Origin: an uncultured Acidobacteriia bacterium
Lineage (GTDB): Bacteria; Acidobacteriota; Terriglobia; Bryobacterales; Bryobacteraceae
Assembly: GCA_903851195.1 (NCBI GenBank)
Contig: CAINNJ010000004.1
Span: 248,001-312,000, forward strand
DNA length: 64,000 nucleotides
Direction: 5' to 3'
Part shown: piece after piece, positions 26,203 to 35,635 of the stretch
Numbering within the stretch: position 1 is the stretch's first letter
Layout of the letters: each line of letters begins with the position of its first letter
Made by a program: the position numbers and the translations under genes
Notes under the pieces: generated by a model
The model's database searches: none
Told to the model about the DNA's origin: nothing
Seen by the model: the letters and a program-made list of their open reading frames with translations, nothing else

Positions 26203-28062
26203 GTGTCGGAAACAGCACAAGACTTAGATCCCTTACTCGCCACAACCTTTCGGGGTCAGTGGAAAGAGCGGGTGCGCGCGCTGAGCCACCTGCCCACCAT
26301 CTTCAAAATCATCTGGGAAGCCGGGGCTATGTTCCTGGTTTTCGGCTTCCTGCTCCGGCTGGTCGCGGCGACCATGCCCGTGGCACTGCTCGGCGTGACG
26401 AAAGTCATCATCGATAACGTGGCGGCGCGGCATGCGGCCCGGCCGGTGTCTCCGGCCTTCTGGTGGTACGTCGGTCTGGAAGTCGCCCTCGCCGCCATCA
26501 GCGCGTTGTTGGGCCGATGGAACTGGTATGTCGATACCGTGCTGGCGGACCGCTTCAGCCGCAACCTCAGCGTGCGGATTATGAACCACGCCTCGCGGCT
26601 CGATCTGGCTCAGTACGAGGATGCGGCCTTCTATGACAAACTCGAACGCGCGCGTCTCCAGGCAACGGACCGCGTTCCGATGATCGCGGCCCTCGGCCAG
26701 ATTATCCAGCAGGCAGTTACGGCGATCAGCTTCTGTGTCGGTATCTTCTGGTACTCTCCTTTACTGCTGATCGTTCTGACTCTGTGCCTGATTCCGGCGT
26801 TCGCCGGGGAAAGTCACTACGCATTTCTCGGCTATTCGCTCGCGTCCCGCCAAACGTCGGTTCGGCGTAAGGTCGATTACCTTCGCATTCTGGGAGCGAG
26901 TAAGGAGTCCGCGAAGGAGCTGAAACTCTTTTCGCTTTCCGACTTCTTCACCTCGCAGTTCCGTGAGCTCTCGGATCATCTTTTTGAACAGAACCGCTCG
27001 CTCTGGCGCCGGCGCGTCGTGACGGGCGCGGCCCTTTCGCTCGTTACCACGGCGGGTTATTACAGCGCTTATATTTACGTCGTGTATCGGGCGATTCACG
27101 GCGATATCAGCGTGGGAACCCTGACGTTCCTGAGCGGCTCCATAGCAGGCGCCAGTTCCAGCCTGCAGGGGATTTTCTCTACGTTCTCCAATATCGCGGA
27201 TCAGACGCTCTTCCTCTCCGACCTCACGAAATTCTTCGAAGTGAAACCGGTCCTGAAGATTGCTGAGCGGCCCCGGCGGGCGCCGCTGGTGATTCGTGAC
27301 GGGTTCCGCTTCGAGCAGGTTACTTTTCGCTACCCGGGCAGTGAAAGGCCGGTACTCCAGGATTTTGATTTTCATATCGCTCCCGGGGAACGCGTCGCGC
27401 TGGTTGGAGAAAATGGCCAGGGTAAGACTACGATCATCAAGCTTCTTACACGTTTGTACGATCCCACATACGGCCGCATCCTGCTCGACGGAGTGGATCT
27501 GAAAGAGTATGATCCGGAAAGTCTTTTCAGCGTCTTCAGCGTTCTCTTCCAGGACTTCATGCGCTACGACATGGAGGCCGAGGGGAACATCGCCGTGGGT
27601 CACATCTCACTTGCGAACGACGAGAATGCCAATCGCGAGGCCCTGCTCCATTCCGCGGCCGACCGCAGCGGCGCCAGCGCCGTAATCGAGAGACTACCTC
27701 TGAAGATGAAGCAGATGCTGGGACGCCGCTTCGAAGGCGGCATCGATCTTTCCGGCGGCGAATGGCAGAAGATCGCCCTTGCCCGCGCCTACCTGCGCGA
27801 GGCGCAGATTTACGTGCTCGATGAGCCGACCGCGGCGCTCGACGCGCGCTCCGAGTTCGAAGTCTTCGAGCGCTTTGCCGAACTGACCAAAGGCAAAATG
27901 GCCGTTCTGATTTCGCACCGGTTTTCCACGGTGAAGATGGTCGATCGGATTATGGTGCTCAAAGACGGCCGTATTGTAGAACAGGGCAATCACGAGGAAC
28001 TTCTGGCGCTCGACGGCCTTTACGCGTCGCTGTTCGAACTACAGGCCGCCAGTTACCGGTAG
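26203..28062 (+). CDS. ABC exporter, fused membrane and ATPase domains
   Basis: This 619-residue half-transporter has about six membrane helices in residues 35-330. A nucleotide-binding domain follows: Walker A GENGQGKTTIIKLL, signature LSGGEWQKIALAR, Walker B IYVLDEPTAALD and the switch His in LISHRFSTV. It would work as a homodimer exporting lipids, peptides or drugs; substrate unknown. GTG 26203 has AACGGAG five bases upstream. No substrate or accessory genes flank it. Confidence 0.9.
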   Translation: MSETAQDLDPLLATTFRGQWKERVRALSHLPTIFKIIWEAGAMFLVFGFLLRLVAATMPVALLGVTKVIIDNVAARHAARPVSPAFWWYVGLEVALAAISALLGRWNWYVDTVLADRFSRNLSVRIMNHASRLDLAQYEDAAFYDKLERARLQATDRVPMIAALGQIIQQAVTAISFCVGIFWYSPLLLIVLTLCLIPAFAGESHYAFLGYSLASRQTSVRRKVDYLRILGASKESAKELKLFSLSDFFTSQFRELSDHLFEQNRSLWRRRVVTGAALSLVTTAGYYSAYIYVVYRAIHGDISVGTLTFLSGSIAGASSSLQGIFSTFSNIADQTLFLSDLTKFFEVKPVLKIAERPRRAPLVIRDGFRFEQVTFRYPGSERPVLQDFDFHIAPGERVALVGENGQGKTTIIKLLTRLYDPTYGRILLDGVDLKEYDPESLFSVFSVLFQDFMRYDMEAEGNIAVGHISLANDENANREALLHSAADRSGASAVIERLPLKMKQMLGRRFEGGIDLSGGEWQKIALARAYLREAQIYVLDEPTAALDARSEFEVFERFAELTKGKMAVLISHRFSTVKMVDRIMVLKDGRIVEQGNHEELLALDGLYASLFELQAASYR

Positions 28063-28196
28063 CTTCCACTTCTATTCCGGCCTTTGTAAGTCGTCTCACA
28101 CAGGCAAGCTCCGTGCTTTCTGTCTTTACGAACCTTCGAGCGCCGCTGGAAGGATTTCAGAGGATATTTTTCGTACAGGCAACGAAAGGACCGATT

Positions 28197-28868
28197 ATGA
28201 AACTTTCTTACGCACTCTCGTTTATTTTAGGCACGACATTTTGCTTCGGACTCGCCGCGCAGACTCCGGCCGGACAAACCCCGGACGCGACGCACAATCC
28301 GGACGCGGGCAATCCCGACAAAATGATCAAACCGGAAAAGATGAGCTCCGGTAAGCATTCGAAGATGGATTCCGGCGCCTCCGGTATGTCCGCCACGGAC
28401 ACAAAGTTCGCTCACGATGCGGCGGTCGGCGGGATGACTGAGGTCGAACTCGGCAAAGTCGCCGTGCAGAAGGCGTCCAATGAAAAGGTGAAGCAGTTCG
28501 GCCAGCGTATGATCGACGACCATACGAAGGCGGGTGATGAACTGAAGAGTCTCGCCGCAAAGAAGAACATCACGCTGCCCACCGAACTCGACGCGAAGTC
28601 GAAGGCGATGGTCGATAAGATGTCCGGCATGTCGGGCGCGGCGTTCGATAAAGCTTACATGAAGGACATGGTCGCCGACCATAAAAAGGACGTGGCCGAG
28701 TTCCAGAAAGAATCGACCAGCGGCGCCGATTCGGATCTGAAAGCGTGGGCGGGCACGACCTTACCTACGCTGCAGGAGCATCTAAAGATGGCGCAGGAAG
28801 CGGCCGGAGCGGTGAGCGGAAAGCAGATGTCGTCGTCTTCGAATTCGTCGGCGCAGCCGGCCCGGTAA
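28197..28868 (+). CDS. Secreted DUF4142 protein
   Basis: This 223-residue protein has a signal peptide (MKLSYALSFILGTTFCFGLA) and a Lys/Met/Ser-rich linker. A DUF4142 ferritin-like helical bundle runs from about 65 to 205 (TDTKFAHDAAVGGMTEVELG; KQFGQRMIDDHTKA; AYMKDMVADHKKDVAEFQKE) and a Ser/Asn tail closes it. The His/Asp/Glu positions resemble metal-binding bundles; members are periplasmic and often stress-induced. ATG 28197 has AAAGGA at a six-base distance, so longer upstream reading is unnecessary. Confidence 0.85.
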   Translation: MKLSYALSFILGTTFCFGLAAQTPAGQTPDATHNPDAGNPDKMIKPEKMSSGKHSKMDSGASGMSATDTKFAHDAAVGGMTEVELGKVAVQKASNEKVKQFGQRMIDDHTKAGDELKSLAAKKNITLPTELDAKSKAMVDKMSGMSGAAFDKAYMKDMVADHKKDVAEFQKESTSGADSDLKAWAGTTLPTLQEHLKMAQEAAGAVSGKQMSSSSNSSAQPAR

Positions 28869-28904
28869 TGGAACTGCGGCCTCCGAACGCCGGCAGAGGA
28901 TTTC

Positions 28905-29189
28905 TCAGGAACGAACGCGGACGCCTCGCGCCCTGAGTTCATCGAGCAGGGCGGACACGGCGGGAGAGACCGAGGTGTCCGCGTCGATCGCCAGTTCTAT
29001 TACGACAGCCCATTGCAGGTTTTCCCGAAACTCCCGGTTCACAATCGTCCACGAGCGAAGGTGAGCCGGAGTCCGCGCGCCAATCTGGATCAGCGTCCAG
29101 TGACGGGCTAGATCGCGGGCAGTTTCCAGGCTTGGCTCAGGGCCGCGGACAATGAAGTGATTGTCGCCGTGCACCAGGATCCCGGTCAT
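28905..29189 (-). CDS. Hypothetical 94-aa protein coupled to sagB-like gene
   Basis: This 94-residue protein begins MTGILVHGDNHFIVRGPEPS and contains a Trp/Arg-rich centre (ARHWTLIQIGARTPAHLRSW). The ATG overlaps the stop of the flavoprotein gene (ATGA, 29186-29189), so it is the last cistron of the XPB operon. I do not recognise a family. The length and alternating helix/strand pattern suggest a small folded alpha/beta domain rather than a peptide precursor. A partner or regulator of the flavoprotein is only a guess from coupling. Confidence 0.6.
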   Translation of the reverse strand: MTGILVHGDNHFIVRGPEPSLETARDLARHWTLIQIGARTPAHLRSWTIVNREFRENLQWAVVIELAIDADTSVSPAVSALLDELRARGVRVRS

Positions 29190-30427
29190 GCCTGCAGGCG
29201 CGTATCCGGGACCGGATACCCGATGGCAAAGTGGTACACGACCTGTCCCTGCGCGGGAGTTAAGCCGAGGAAGCGGTGCACCTCCTCATCGTAGAATGCA
29301 CCGATGCCGGTAGCACCGAGGCCCTGCGCGGCCGCGCCGAGATAGAGGCGTTGGCCGATGGCACCGGCTTCGAAATGCGCGTATCGATAGCCGCGGTCGC
29401 CGAAGAGGGCTGCGGCAAGGTCGAGGTCGGCAATCATGGAAACGGCCACGCTGGCATTCCCCGCCACATTCTGTCCAAGGCTCAGAGCGGCGGCCATTAC
29501 GCGCTGATCGCCCGGAATCAGGAGTTCGGGTGCCCCGTTGACGTAACGGTAGACTCCGGGTGCGAGTCCCTCGACGCGGTGAACGTAAAGAAACAAGCTG
29601 ATGAGAGGGGCGTGCGCGAAATCGGCCTGGAGGGGTTGGGTGGCGCACTGCAGAATCGCCGTGAGTTGCAAGAGAGAGATGGATTGCTCGCCACCCTCGA
29701 AATCGAGGGCGGAGCGCCGGGTTCGGGCGAGATGGCCGAAATGCGCAAAGGTGGGCCGTTGGGTGGCCTGTTGAATCGCGAGTTGAAGTAAAGGCCGTTC
29801 GTCGTCGGGTAGTTGGCAGAGCTGTGCGATCTGGTCGTCTTCGAATTCGCCGATGGCAGAGACAGTAAAACCCATCGCTTCCGCCGCGAGAGTGACGCAC
29901 TGCCAGGCGTGGCCCGCATCGTGAAGACAGTATCGCCAGGCCCGGGCTCCGTACTTCCAGGCTTCGCGAGCTTCGATGGTGGTCAGAATCAGATGGACCG
30001 CAGCGGAGCTAAGCGGGAAATTTCCGGCGGCGCGCTGTTCGGCCATATGGGAGGACGGGCGGTAATGATATAGGCCGTCGGGCCAGTCTCGGAGTCCGGT
30101 GGTGACGAAGTGAAATTCGGTGGGATGAAGGTTGCCGGAGGACGGGTTGACGCGAAGCGCATAACGCCGTCCGGCCGGCGAGAGTTTCGAAGCGCTGATG
30201 GCGGCGGAATAAAAGAATAGCTGGGACAGGAAGTGCGCGCCGTCCTGATCCGGCAGCTCCGCGCGGGGCGTTTCGGGAGGCGGCGGGTCGGCGGGAAGGT
30301 CGAGAACGGGGACGCCTTCAAAATGGCGGAAGGGGTCGGGCATGCTGGCCCAGTCGAGAAGGTGAGGGGATTCGCGGACCGATCGCGGCGTATGTTTCGT
30401 GGCCTCGTGATACTCGCGCCAGGTCAT
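29186..30427 (-). CDS. SagB/ThcOx-type tandem nitroreductase-fold flavoprotein
   Basis: The protein has 413 residues and two nitroreductase-like domains. The first (~60-235) holds RYALRVNPSSGNLHPTEF; the second (~245-413) holds PGVYRYVNGAPELL and YRYAHFEAGAIGQRLYLGAA. The family includes SagB azoline dehydrogenases of RiPP clusters, but no YcaO, leader peptide or protease gene is nearby. ATG 30427 overlaps the stop of the helicase-associated gene (ATGA). FMN binding is expected; substrate unknown. It may be a peptide- or cofactor-oxidising enzyme unrelated to RiPPs. Confidence 0.8.
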   Translation of the reverse strand: MTWREYHEATKHTPRSVRESPHLLDWASMPDPFRHFEGVPVLDLPADPPPPETPRAELPDQDGAHFLSQLFFYSAAISASKLSPAGRRYALRVNPSSGNLHPTEFHFVTTGLRDWPDGLYHYRPSSHMAEQRAAGNFPLSSAAVHLILTTIEAREAWKYGARAWRYCLHDAGHAWQCVTLAAEAMGFTVSAIGEFEDDQIAQLCQLPDDERPLLQLAIQQATQRPTFAHFGHLARTRRSALDFEGGEQSISLLQLTAILQCATQPLQADFAHAPLISLFLYVHRVEGLAPGVYRYVNGAPELLIPGDQRVMAAALSLGQNVAGNASVAVSMIADLDLAAALFGDRGYRYAHFEAGAIGQRLYLGAAAQGLGATGIGAFYDEEVHRFLGLTPAQGQVVYHFAIGYPVPDTRLQA

Positions 30428-32451
30428 TTGTGGGCGGCCCGTATGAAGACGCCGGCATCGCGGAGCTTTTTGACCACAGACGGGGGAATTTTCTCCTGGT
30501 GGAACTCGAGCAGGGTCGGGCCGATCCGGCTGGCCGATTTGCCCAGCGCCGCGCCGACGCGCGTTGCGGTGTCCTCATCCGGGCAGTGAATCAGGACGGC
30601 AGGCCGGATATCGACCTGCCGATATCTGGCGGTCCAGCCGACAATTTCCGCCTGAACGTTGGGGGGGACGCCGGTTTGAGAATGGTCGCGCAGCGTGGCG
30701 AGCAACTGCTCAGCGGTGGCCCCCGCGGCGACGGCAGCAAGGACGGAAGCTTTCGTGATGCGGAAGAGCGTTCCGACGTGCCGGCCCTTGCGCTCGGCGA
30801 AGCGGGAGAGTTCGGCTTCGAGGGTGGGTGACGGGGCGAGAAACACGATGTCGAAATTGGGCTGAATCAGGAAGCGCGTTTCCGCGGACGCCAGTTCAAA
30901 ATCGTTGGCGTCGCCCAACAGGTAAGAGCCCACCGGCGTCATGGCGAAACAGATCGCTTTGCCGCCGGACTCCACGCCGAGTTTGACACCACCGAAGGGG
31001 AACAGGCGGAGAGTCAGAAAACTGTGCAGAACGCGCTGCCAGGCAGAGTTCAGTTCGTCTTCGTTCGGGTTATGAATGTAGCGCCCGCGGAAGGTGAGAG
31101 TCAGGCGGTCGTTTCTGCCAGCCGCCGTGGCAAGAGCGTTGTTGGTGCGCCCGTGGAACTCCAGGAAATCGCCCAGGCGCAGCCAGACATCGACCGGCGC
31201 GGCCTGCCAGACACGGAAAACGCCCTTGCGCAAGTGGTCGATATTGCCGCCCGAACTGATTGCCCCGAGTGAGGGAATGAGTTGCAGGTGATGGATCCGA
31301 TAACGGGATTCTTCGGCGCGGTCGGCAAGAAGTCTGTCGAAAAGGTCTTTCAGTCGTTCTTTGGCGGAACGCGAGAGCCAGGCAATGCCGGACTCGGTGG
31401 CTTCGAAGCGGAAACTGCTGCCCGGGCGGCCAGTCTGGCGCAGGAACTCGAAGGCCAGGAGGTAATCGATTGCCTCTTCAATACGGTCGTCAATGGTCAG
31501 GTGGAATGCCTCTTCGAGCCAGGCTGGCAGCGCGGCAAGGGCGGCGCGGAGAGTCTGGCGGTGAGCTTCGAAAATGTTTCGGTCGCCGGAACGGAGGCGG
31601 ATGGGCTCCAGGACGGCTGCGGAGAGGACCGCCACCATGTCGTCCATCAGGAACATGGCGTGGAAAGGCTGTGAGACCTCGACAGCGGCCGGCGGTTTGA
31701 CCGGTTTGGAACTGAGTCGCGACGCGAGCCCGGGCCACAGACCGATCACAGGTTCCAACTCGTCGCTGAGTCCGGCGAAGACCAGCAGATAGCGGAAGAC
31801 GGCGCGCAGGGCGGCGGCAAGACGGGCCGGTTCGATGTCGCGGCAGAGTTCCGGCAGGCGGGCGAAGTGAACGGGCCCATCTTCCTCTTCCTCTTGTTCC
31901 TCTTCTACCTTTGCGATACAGCGAAGCACCTGCTGGGCCGCGGCGAGAACCGGCGTGGGTGAGGTGAAGAACGCCTCGGAACCACTATGGTATTTCTTTT
32001 CCCAATCGACGTTGGTGGCGGCGAGGAAGGCACGGGGCCACGCGGACGCGGTCACGTTGGAGAAAAGGGACTGCAGCCCTTCGTAATTGCCACGGGTCAG
32101 GTTCCGGGAATTGTCGAGGGCGCCGAGTTCCTCCGTAGTGAAGGCGTCGCCCAGATAGAGAAGGAACGATTCGAGGATGGGCGAGTCGAACACTTGCGAC
32201 TCGCTCATCCCGCGCAGGGTGCGCCAAAACTCACGGTATTCGGGACGCACGGTTGCGTTCACGCCGGTGCGGCCGGGGAGCAGCAGGCCGGAATTGCAGA
32301 GAGCTTGGCGCCATTCTCCCATCTGTGTATTAGGAATCGGCTGGGATGGTCGCACGTGGTAAACGAAAAATTGGCGCGCGCCCACCGGCATGCCGAGATA
32401 GAGTGGCAGCGCGGCGAAGAACTGCGACCAGGCGACGGTGTGAAATTTCAT
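30424..32451 (-). CDS. Helicase-associated protein (XPB partner, Rv0862c-like)
   Basis: This 675-residue protein has no ATPase motifs. An acidic low-complexity run (KVEEEQEEEEDG) lies near residue 190. The C-terminal ~200 residues (FLIQPNFDIVFLAPSPTLEA; RITKASVLAAVAAG) match the helicase C-terminal-associated domain found beside bacterial XPB genes; in mycobacteria a similar large protein is encoded next to XPB. It lies 13 bp downstream of xpb and overlaps the sagB-like gene. It is probably a DNA-binding or regulatory partner of the helicase. Confidence 0.75.
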   Translation of the reverse strand: MKFHTVAWSQFFAALPLYLGMPVGARQFFVYHVRPSQPIPNTQMGEWRQALCNSGLLLPGRTGVNATVRPEYREFWRTLRGMSESQVFDSPILESFLLYLGDAFTTEELGALDNSRNLTRGNYEGLQSLFSNVTASAWPRAFLAATNVDWEKKYHSGSEAFFTSPTPVLAAAQQVLRCIAKVEEEQEEEEDGPVHFARLPELCRDIEPARLAAALRAVFRYLLVFAGLSDELEPVIGLWPGLASRLSSKPVKPPAAVEVSQPFHAMFLMDDMVAVLSAAVLEPIRLRSGDRNIFEAHRQTLRAALAALPAWLEEAFHLTIDDRIEEAIDYLLAFEFLRQTGRPGSSFRFEATESGIAWLSRSAKERLKDLFDRLLADRAEESRYRIHHLQLIPSLGAISSGGNIDHLRKGVFRVWQAAPVDVWLRLGDFLEFHGRTNNALATAAGRNDRLTLTFRGRYIHNPNEDELNSAWQRVLHSFLTLRLFPFGGVKLGVESGGKAICFAMTPVGSYLLGDANDFELASAETRFLIQPNFDIVFLAPSPTLEAELSRFAERKGRHVGTLFRITKASVLAAVAAGATAEQLLATLRDHSQTGVPPNVQAEIVGWTARYRQVDIRPAVLIHCPDEDTATRVGAALGKSASRIGPTLLEFHQEKIPPSVVKKLRDAGVFIRAAHK

Positions 32452-32464
32452 TCGAAACGGGGCG

Positions 32465-34177
32465 TCAGGAGACGGCCTGCAGTGGATCCGCCGTCAACTG
32501 CTCTCCGTCCAGTATCGAATAAGCGTAGCCCTGTTCGCAGAGAAACAACTGGCGCTGGAGAGAGAAATCCTGTTCGACGGTGTCGCGGCTAACGATGGTG
32601 TAGAAGCTCGCCTGATTGCGGCCGGGCTTGGGGCGGAGGATGCGGCCAAGGCGCTGGGCTTCCTCCTGACGGGAACCGAACGTGCCGGAAACCTGGATGG
32701 CGAGAGAGGCTTCGGGCAGGTCGATGGCGAAGTTGGCCACTTTGGAAACGGCCAGCACGCGGATGCGGCCTTCGCGGAAGTCGCCGAAGAGTTCGTCGCG
32801 GCGGCGCTGGGGCGTGCTGCCCGTGATAACCGGAAGGCCGAGGGGTTTGGCGAGCGCTTCCAGTTGGTCGAGATACATACCGATCAGAAGCGCGGGTTCA
32901 TCGGGATGTTGCGCGAGGATGCGGCGCACGGCGCGGATCTTATCGGGATTTTCCGAGGCGATGCGGAATTTGTCACGGGCGTTGGCGACGGCGTACGGCA
33001 TGCGGAGGTGTTCCGGCATGGGCAGACGGACTTCGGTGCAACGGGCCGTGGCGATCCAGCCCTGGCTCTCGAGAACTTTCCAGGGAACGTCGGCCTTGCG
33101 GGGACCGATGAGCGCAAAGACGTCGTCTTCGCGGCCGTCCTCGCGGACCAGAGTCGCGGTGAGACCGAGCCGGCGGCGGGCTTGCAGGCTGGCGGTGACG
33201 CGGAAAACGGGCGCCGGCAGCAGGTGGACTTCGTCATAGACGATAAAACCCCAATTGCGCTCGCTGAAGAGAGACAGGTGAGGGAAGTCGCCGTTGTCGC
33301 CTTTCGCCGGACGCCAGCCCATGATCTGGTAAGTCGCGATAGTTACCGGGCGGACATCTTTCGCGAGACCACTGTATTCGCCGACCTGGTCTTCGCGAAG
33401 CGTGGTTTTGTCGAGGAGTTCGCGGATCCACTGGCGGACGGCGCTGACGCTGGTGGTGAGGATCAGCGTGGAGGTCTGCAACTGCGCCATGCAGGCCATC
33501 GCGACAATGGTTTTGCCCGCGCCGCAGGGCAGCGTGATGACACCCGAGCCGCCGGCGAGAGAGCCCCCGGCGTGGAAGGCTCTGGCGGCTTTGGTCTGAT
33601 AATGCCGCAGCGAAAAGGGCTGGCCGGCGGCGGTTTGTTCCCGCAGATCCAGGGCGAGCGGCTCGCCTTCGGTGTAGCCGGCGAGGTCTTCGGCGGGAAA
33701 GCCGAGTTTGACCAGGGCCTGTTTGATATCGCCGCGCGCGATGGGGCTGATCTGAAACTCGAGCGGAGACAGGCGGGCGGCGAGGAAGGGCGCGGTCTGT
33801 TTGGCGTACGCCACTTCTTCGGCAAGTGCCGGGTCGTCGGTCGAGAGGATCATGCCGCGGGAATCGCGAATCAAACGGAGGCGGCCGTAGCGGGAGGCAA
33901 AATCGGCGATCTCCGTGGCGACGTGGTCCGGAATGGCGTATTTGGAGTATTCGCGGAGGGCCTCCAGAATTTCCGGCGCGCCCAGCCCGGCGGCACAGGC
34001 ATTCCACACGGAGAGCGGCGAGACCCGGTAGGTGTGAACGTGCTCCGGCGCCTTGACCAGTTCGGCGAACCGGACCAGGTGATCGCGCGCGGCCTCATAG
34101 CGTGGGCTGGCGACTTCGGCAAGGATGGAGTGGTCACCCTGAACAATCAGGGGATTGTCGGGGCGGTAATCCGGCAT
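32465..34177 (-). CDS. Bacterial XPB-type DNA helicase
   Basis: This 570-residue superfamily-2 helicase has motif I ITLPCGAGKTIVAMA, motif II YDEVHLLPAPVF, motif III LGLTATLVREDGREDD and motif VI FGSRQEEAQRLGRILRP. The N-terminal ~200 residues form the XPB damage-recognition-like region. XPB is a 3'-5' helicase; bacterial forms occur in mycobacteria and scattered phyla with unsettled roles in repair or transcription. ATG 34177 gives the family-like N-terminus; GTG 34204 would add nine residues. It heads a four-gene operon. Confidence 0.9.
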   Translation of the reverse strand: MPDYRPDNPLIVQGDHSILAEVASPRYEAARDHLVRFAELVKAPEHVHTYRVSPLSVWNACAAGLGAPEILEALREYSKYAIPDHVATEIADFASRYGRLRLIRDSRGMILSTDDPALAEEVAYAKQTAPFLAARLSPLEFQISPIARGDIKQALVKLGFPAEDLAGYTEGEPLALDLREQTAAGQPFSLRHYQTKAARAFHAGGSLAGGSGVITLPCGAGKTIVAMACMAQLQTSTLILTTSVSAVRQWIRELLDKTTLREDQVGEYSGLAKDVRPVTIATYQIMGWRPAKGDNGDFPHLSLFSERNWGFIVYDEVHLLPAPVFRVTASLQARRRLGLTATLVREDGREDDVFALIGPRKADVPWKVLESQGWIATARCTEVRLPMPEHLRMPYAVANARDKFRIASENPDKIRAVRRILAQHPDEPALLIGMYLDQLEALAKPLGLPVITGSTPQRRRDELFGDFREGRIRVLAVSKVANFAIDLPEASLAIQVSGTFGSRQEEAQRLGRILRPKPGRNQASFYTIVSRDTVEQDFSLQRQLFLCEQGYAYSILDGEQLTADPLQAVS

Positions 34178-34243
34178 CGATGATCTTTGGCCATCATGCC
34201 ACACCCCGCTTATGGGAGAACGTGCCGGTGAGCGCGGCCCGGG

Positions 34244-35473
34244 TCAGAGCGGAACGCTGTGGACGGGAATGGCCGCGGGGATGCACCGGGAGGCCCAGAG
34301 TTGCGCCCAGCCGGGCACATCGTCGCCAAACATAGGTCTGGCAAGAAAGAAGCCCTGGGCGCGGACACAACCGAGGCTGGTCAGGAACGCGAGCGTTTCC
34401 GCTTCCTCGACACCTTCGGCGGAGACCCGCAGGCCGAGGCTGTGGCCGAGATCGACAACCGACTTGATTACCGTGCGGGATTCCCGCGACTCCATGGCGC
34501 CGATGACGAACGATTTGTCCACTTTCAGTTCGGAAAACGGCAAACGCACAAGTTGCCGCATGGAGGAATAGCCGGTGCCGAAATCGTCGAGTGCCAGCTG
34601 GAAACCCTGGGCACGCAGGCGGGTGAGCAGGTGGAGGGATTTGACGGGATCCTCCATGGCGCTGCTTTCGGTGAGCTCAAAAGTGAGACGTTCCGGCGCG
34701 ATTCCCTGGCGGCGGCTAAGTTGCAGCGCGCGGTCGCCGAGCTTCAGATTCAGCAGGCTGCGAGGGGAGATATTGATGGCCAGGCCCAGTGTATCGGCGG
34801 GAAAGTGACGGGAGAGCCAGACGAGCGACTGCGAAACCACCTGTTCGGTGAGTTCGTCGATGAGCCCGGTGGATTCGGCAAGAGGAATGAAATGGTCGGG
34901 CAGGATGACGCCCGCGACGGGATGGCGCCAGCGCGCGAGCGCTTCGAAACCGACGAGTGCAAGCGTGGCGCAATCGACGGAGGGCTGGTAGGCCACGTCA
35001 AGTTCCCCCTGATTGAGGGCGCGCCGCAGTTCGGCCGCGGTGACCTGAAACGCGGCGGCCGGAGCGATGGCGTTGTCCGCGGGCAGAGCCGTTTGGGGAT
35101 GGAAGGCGAGCGCGGCGCGGAGGTCGCGCGGGGAGAAAGGTTTGGAAACCACGCCCGTGACGCAGAGCCCGTGCTCGGCGGCGGACCGGCGGGCGGCGTC
35201 GAGCACTCTGCCACCGATGCCGCTGGTGATGATCAGGTGGGCGGGGCAGTGGCGATCCCCCAGCATTCGAATGATCTCGACACCGTCGAGACCGGGCATG
35301 ATGAGATCGAGCGCGATGTGGGTGGGGCACCAGCGATCGAGTTCGCGAAAGAAGTCGGGGGCGCGAGTGGTCGCGATGGCGTCCAGTCCCGATTCAGCGG
35401 CAATGTAAGCGATCGTTTGTCCCACTGCCGGCTCGTCGTCCAGTATCAGAAGACGGCCCTTTTGTGCTGCCAT
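34244..35473 (-). CDS. Response regulator with EAL cyclic-di-GMP phosphodiesterase domain
   Basis: This 409-residue protein has a REC domain (residues 1-125: LLILDDEP, phospho-acceptor in ALDLIMPG, Lys in VVSKPF) and an EAL domain (150-400). All catalytic elements of EAL are present: EALARW, NISPRSLL, FELTESSAM, DDFGTGYSS, KVDKSFV and AEGVE. It should hydrolyse c-di-GMP under control of an unknown kinase. No kinase gene is adjacent. AGGGTGG precedes ATG 35473. The ~160 bp upstream are AT-richer and hold no gene. Confidence 0.92.
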   Translation of the reverse strand: MAAQKGRLLILDDEPAVGQTIAYIAAESGLDAIATTRAPDFFRELDRWCPTHIALDLIMPGLDGVEIIRMLGDRHCPAHLIITSGIGGRVLDAARRSAAEHGLCVTGVVSKPFSPRDLRAALAFHPQTALPADNAIAPAAAFQVTAAELRRALNQGELDVAYQPSVDCATLALVGFEALARWRHPVAGVILPDHFIPLAESTGLIDELTEQVVSQSLVWLSRHFPADTLGLAINISPRSLLNLKLGDRALQLSRRQGIAPERLTFELTESSAMEDPVKSLHLLTRLRAQGFQLALDDFGTGYSSMRQLVRLPFSELKVDKSFVIGAMESRESRTVIKSVVDLGHSLGLRVSAEGVEEAETLAFLTSLGCVRAQGFFLARPMFGDDVPGWAQLWASRCIPAAIPVHSVPL

Positions 35474-35635
35474 TTGTCCACCCTGGGGACCAATCAGAAC
35501 AGGACAAGGCGAATCCGACTGGTAAACGATATCTTAACCGATAACTTGGATCGAAATGCTCCGGACTTCGCGACAGAACGGGCTTTTACCTGCCATATAG
35601 AAAAATCTTTAGATGAAAAGTAGTCTGCGGCGGGT

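Noticed and set aside
28148-28175. ECF-sigma-like promoter (GGAA...CGTA) before the DUF4142 gene
   Set aside because: The spacing between the two elements is about 20 bases, longer than expected, and no anti-sigma context exists.
29186-30427. RiPP biosynthesis cluster around the SagB-like gene
   Set aside because: No YcaO cyclodehydratase, leader peptide, protease or exporter gene adjoins it; the neighbours are XPB helicase genes.
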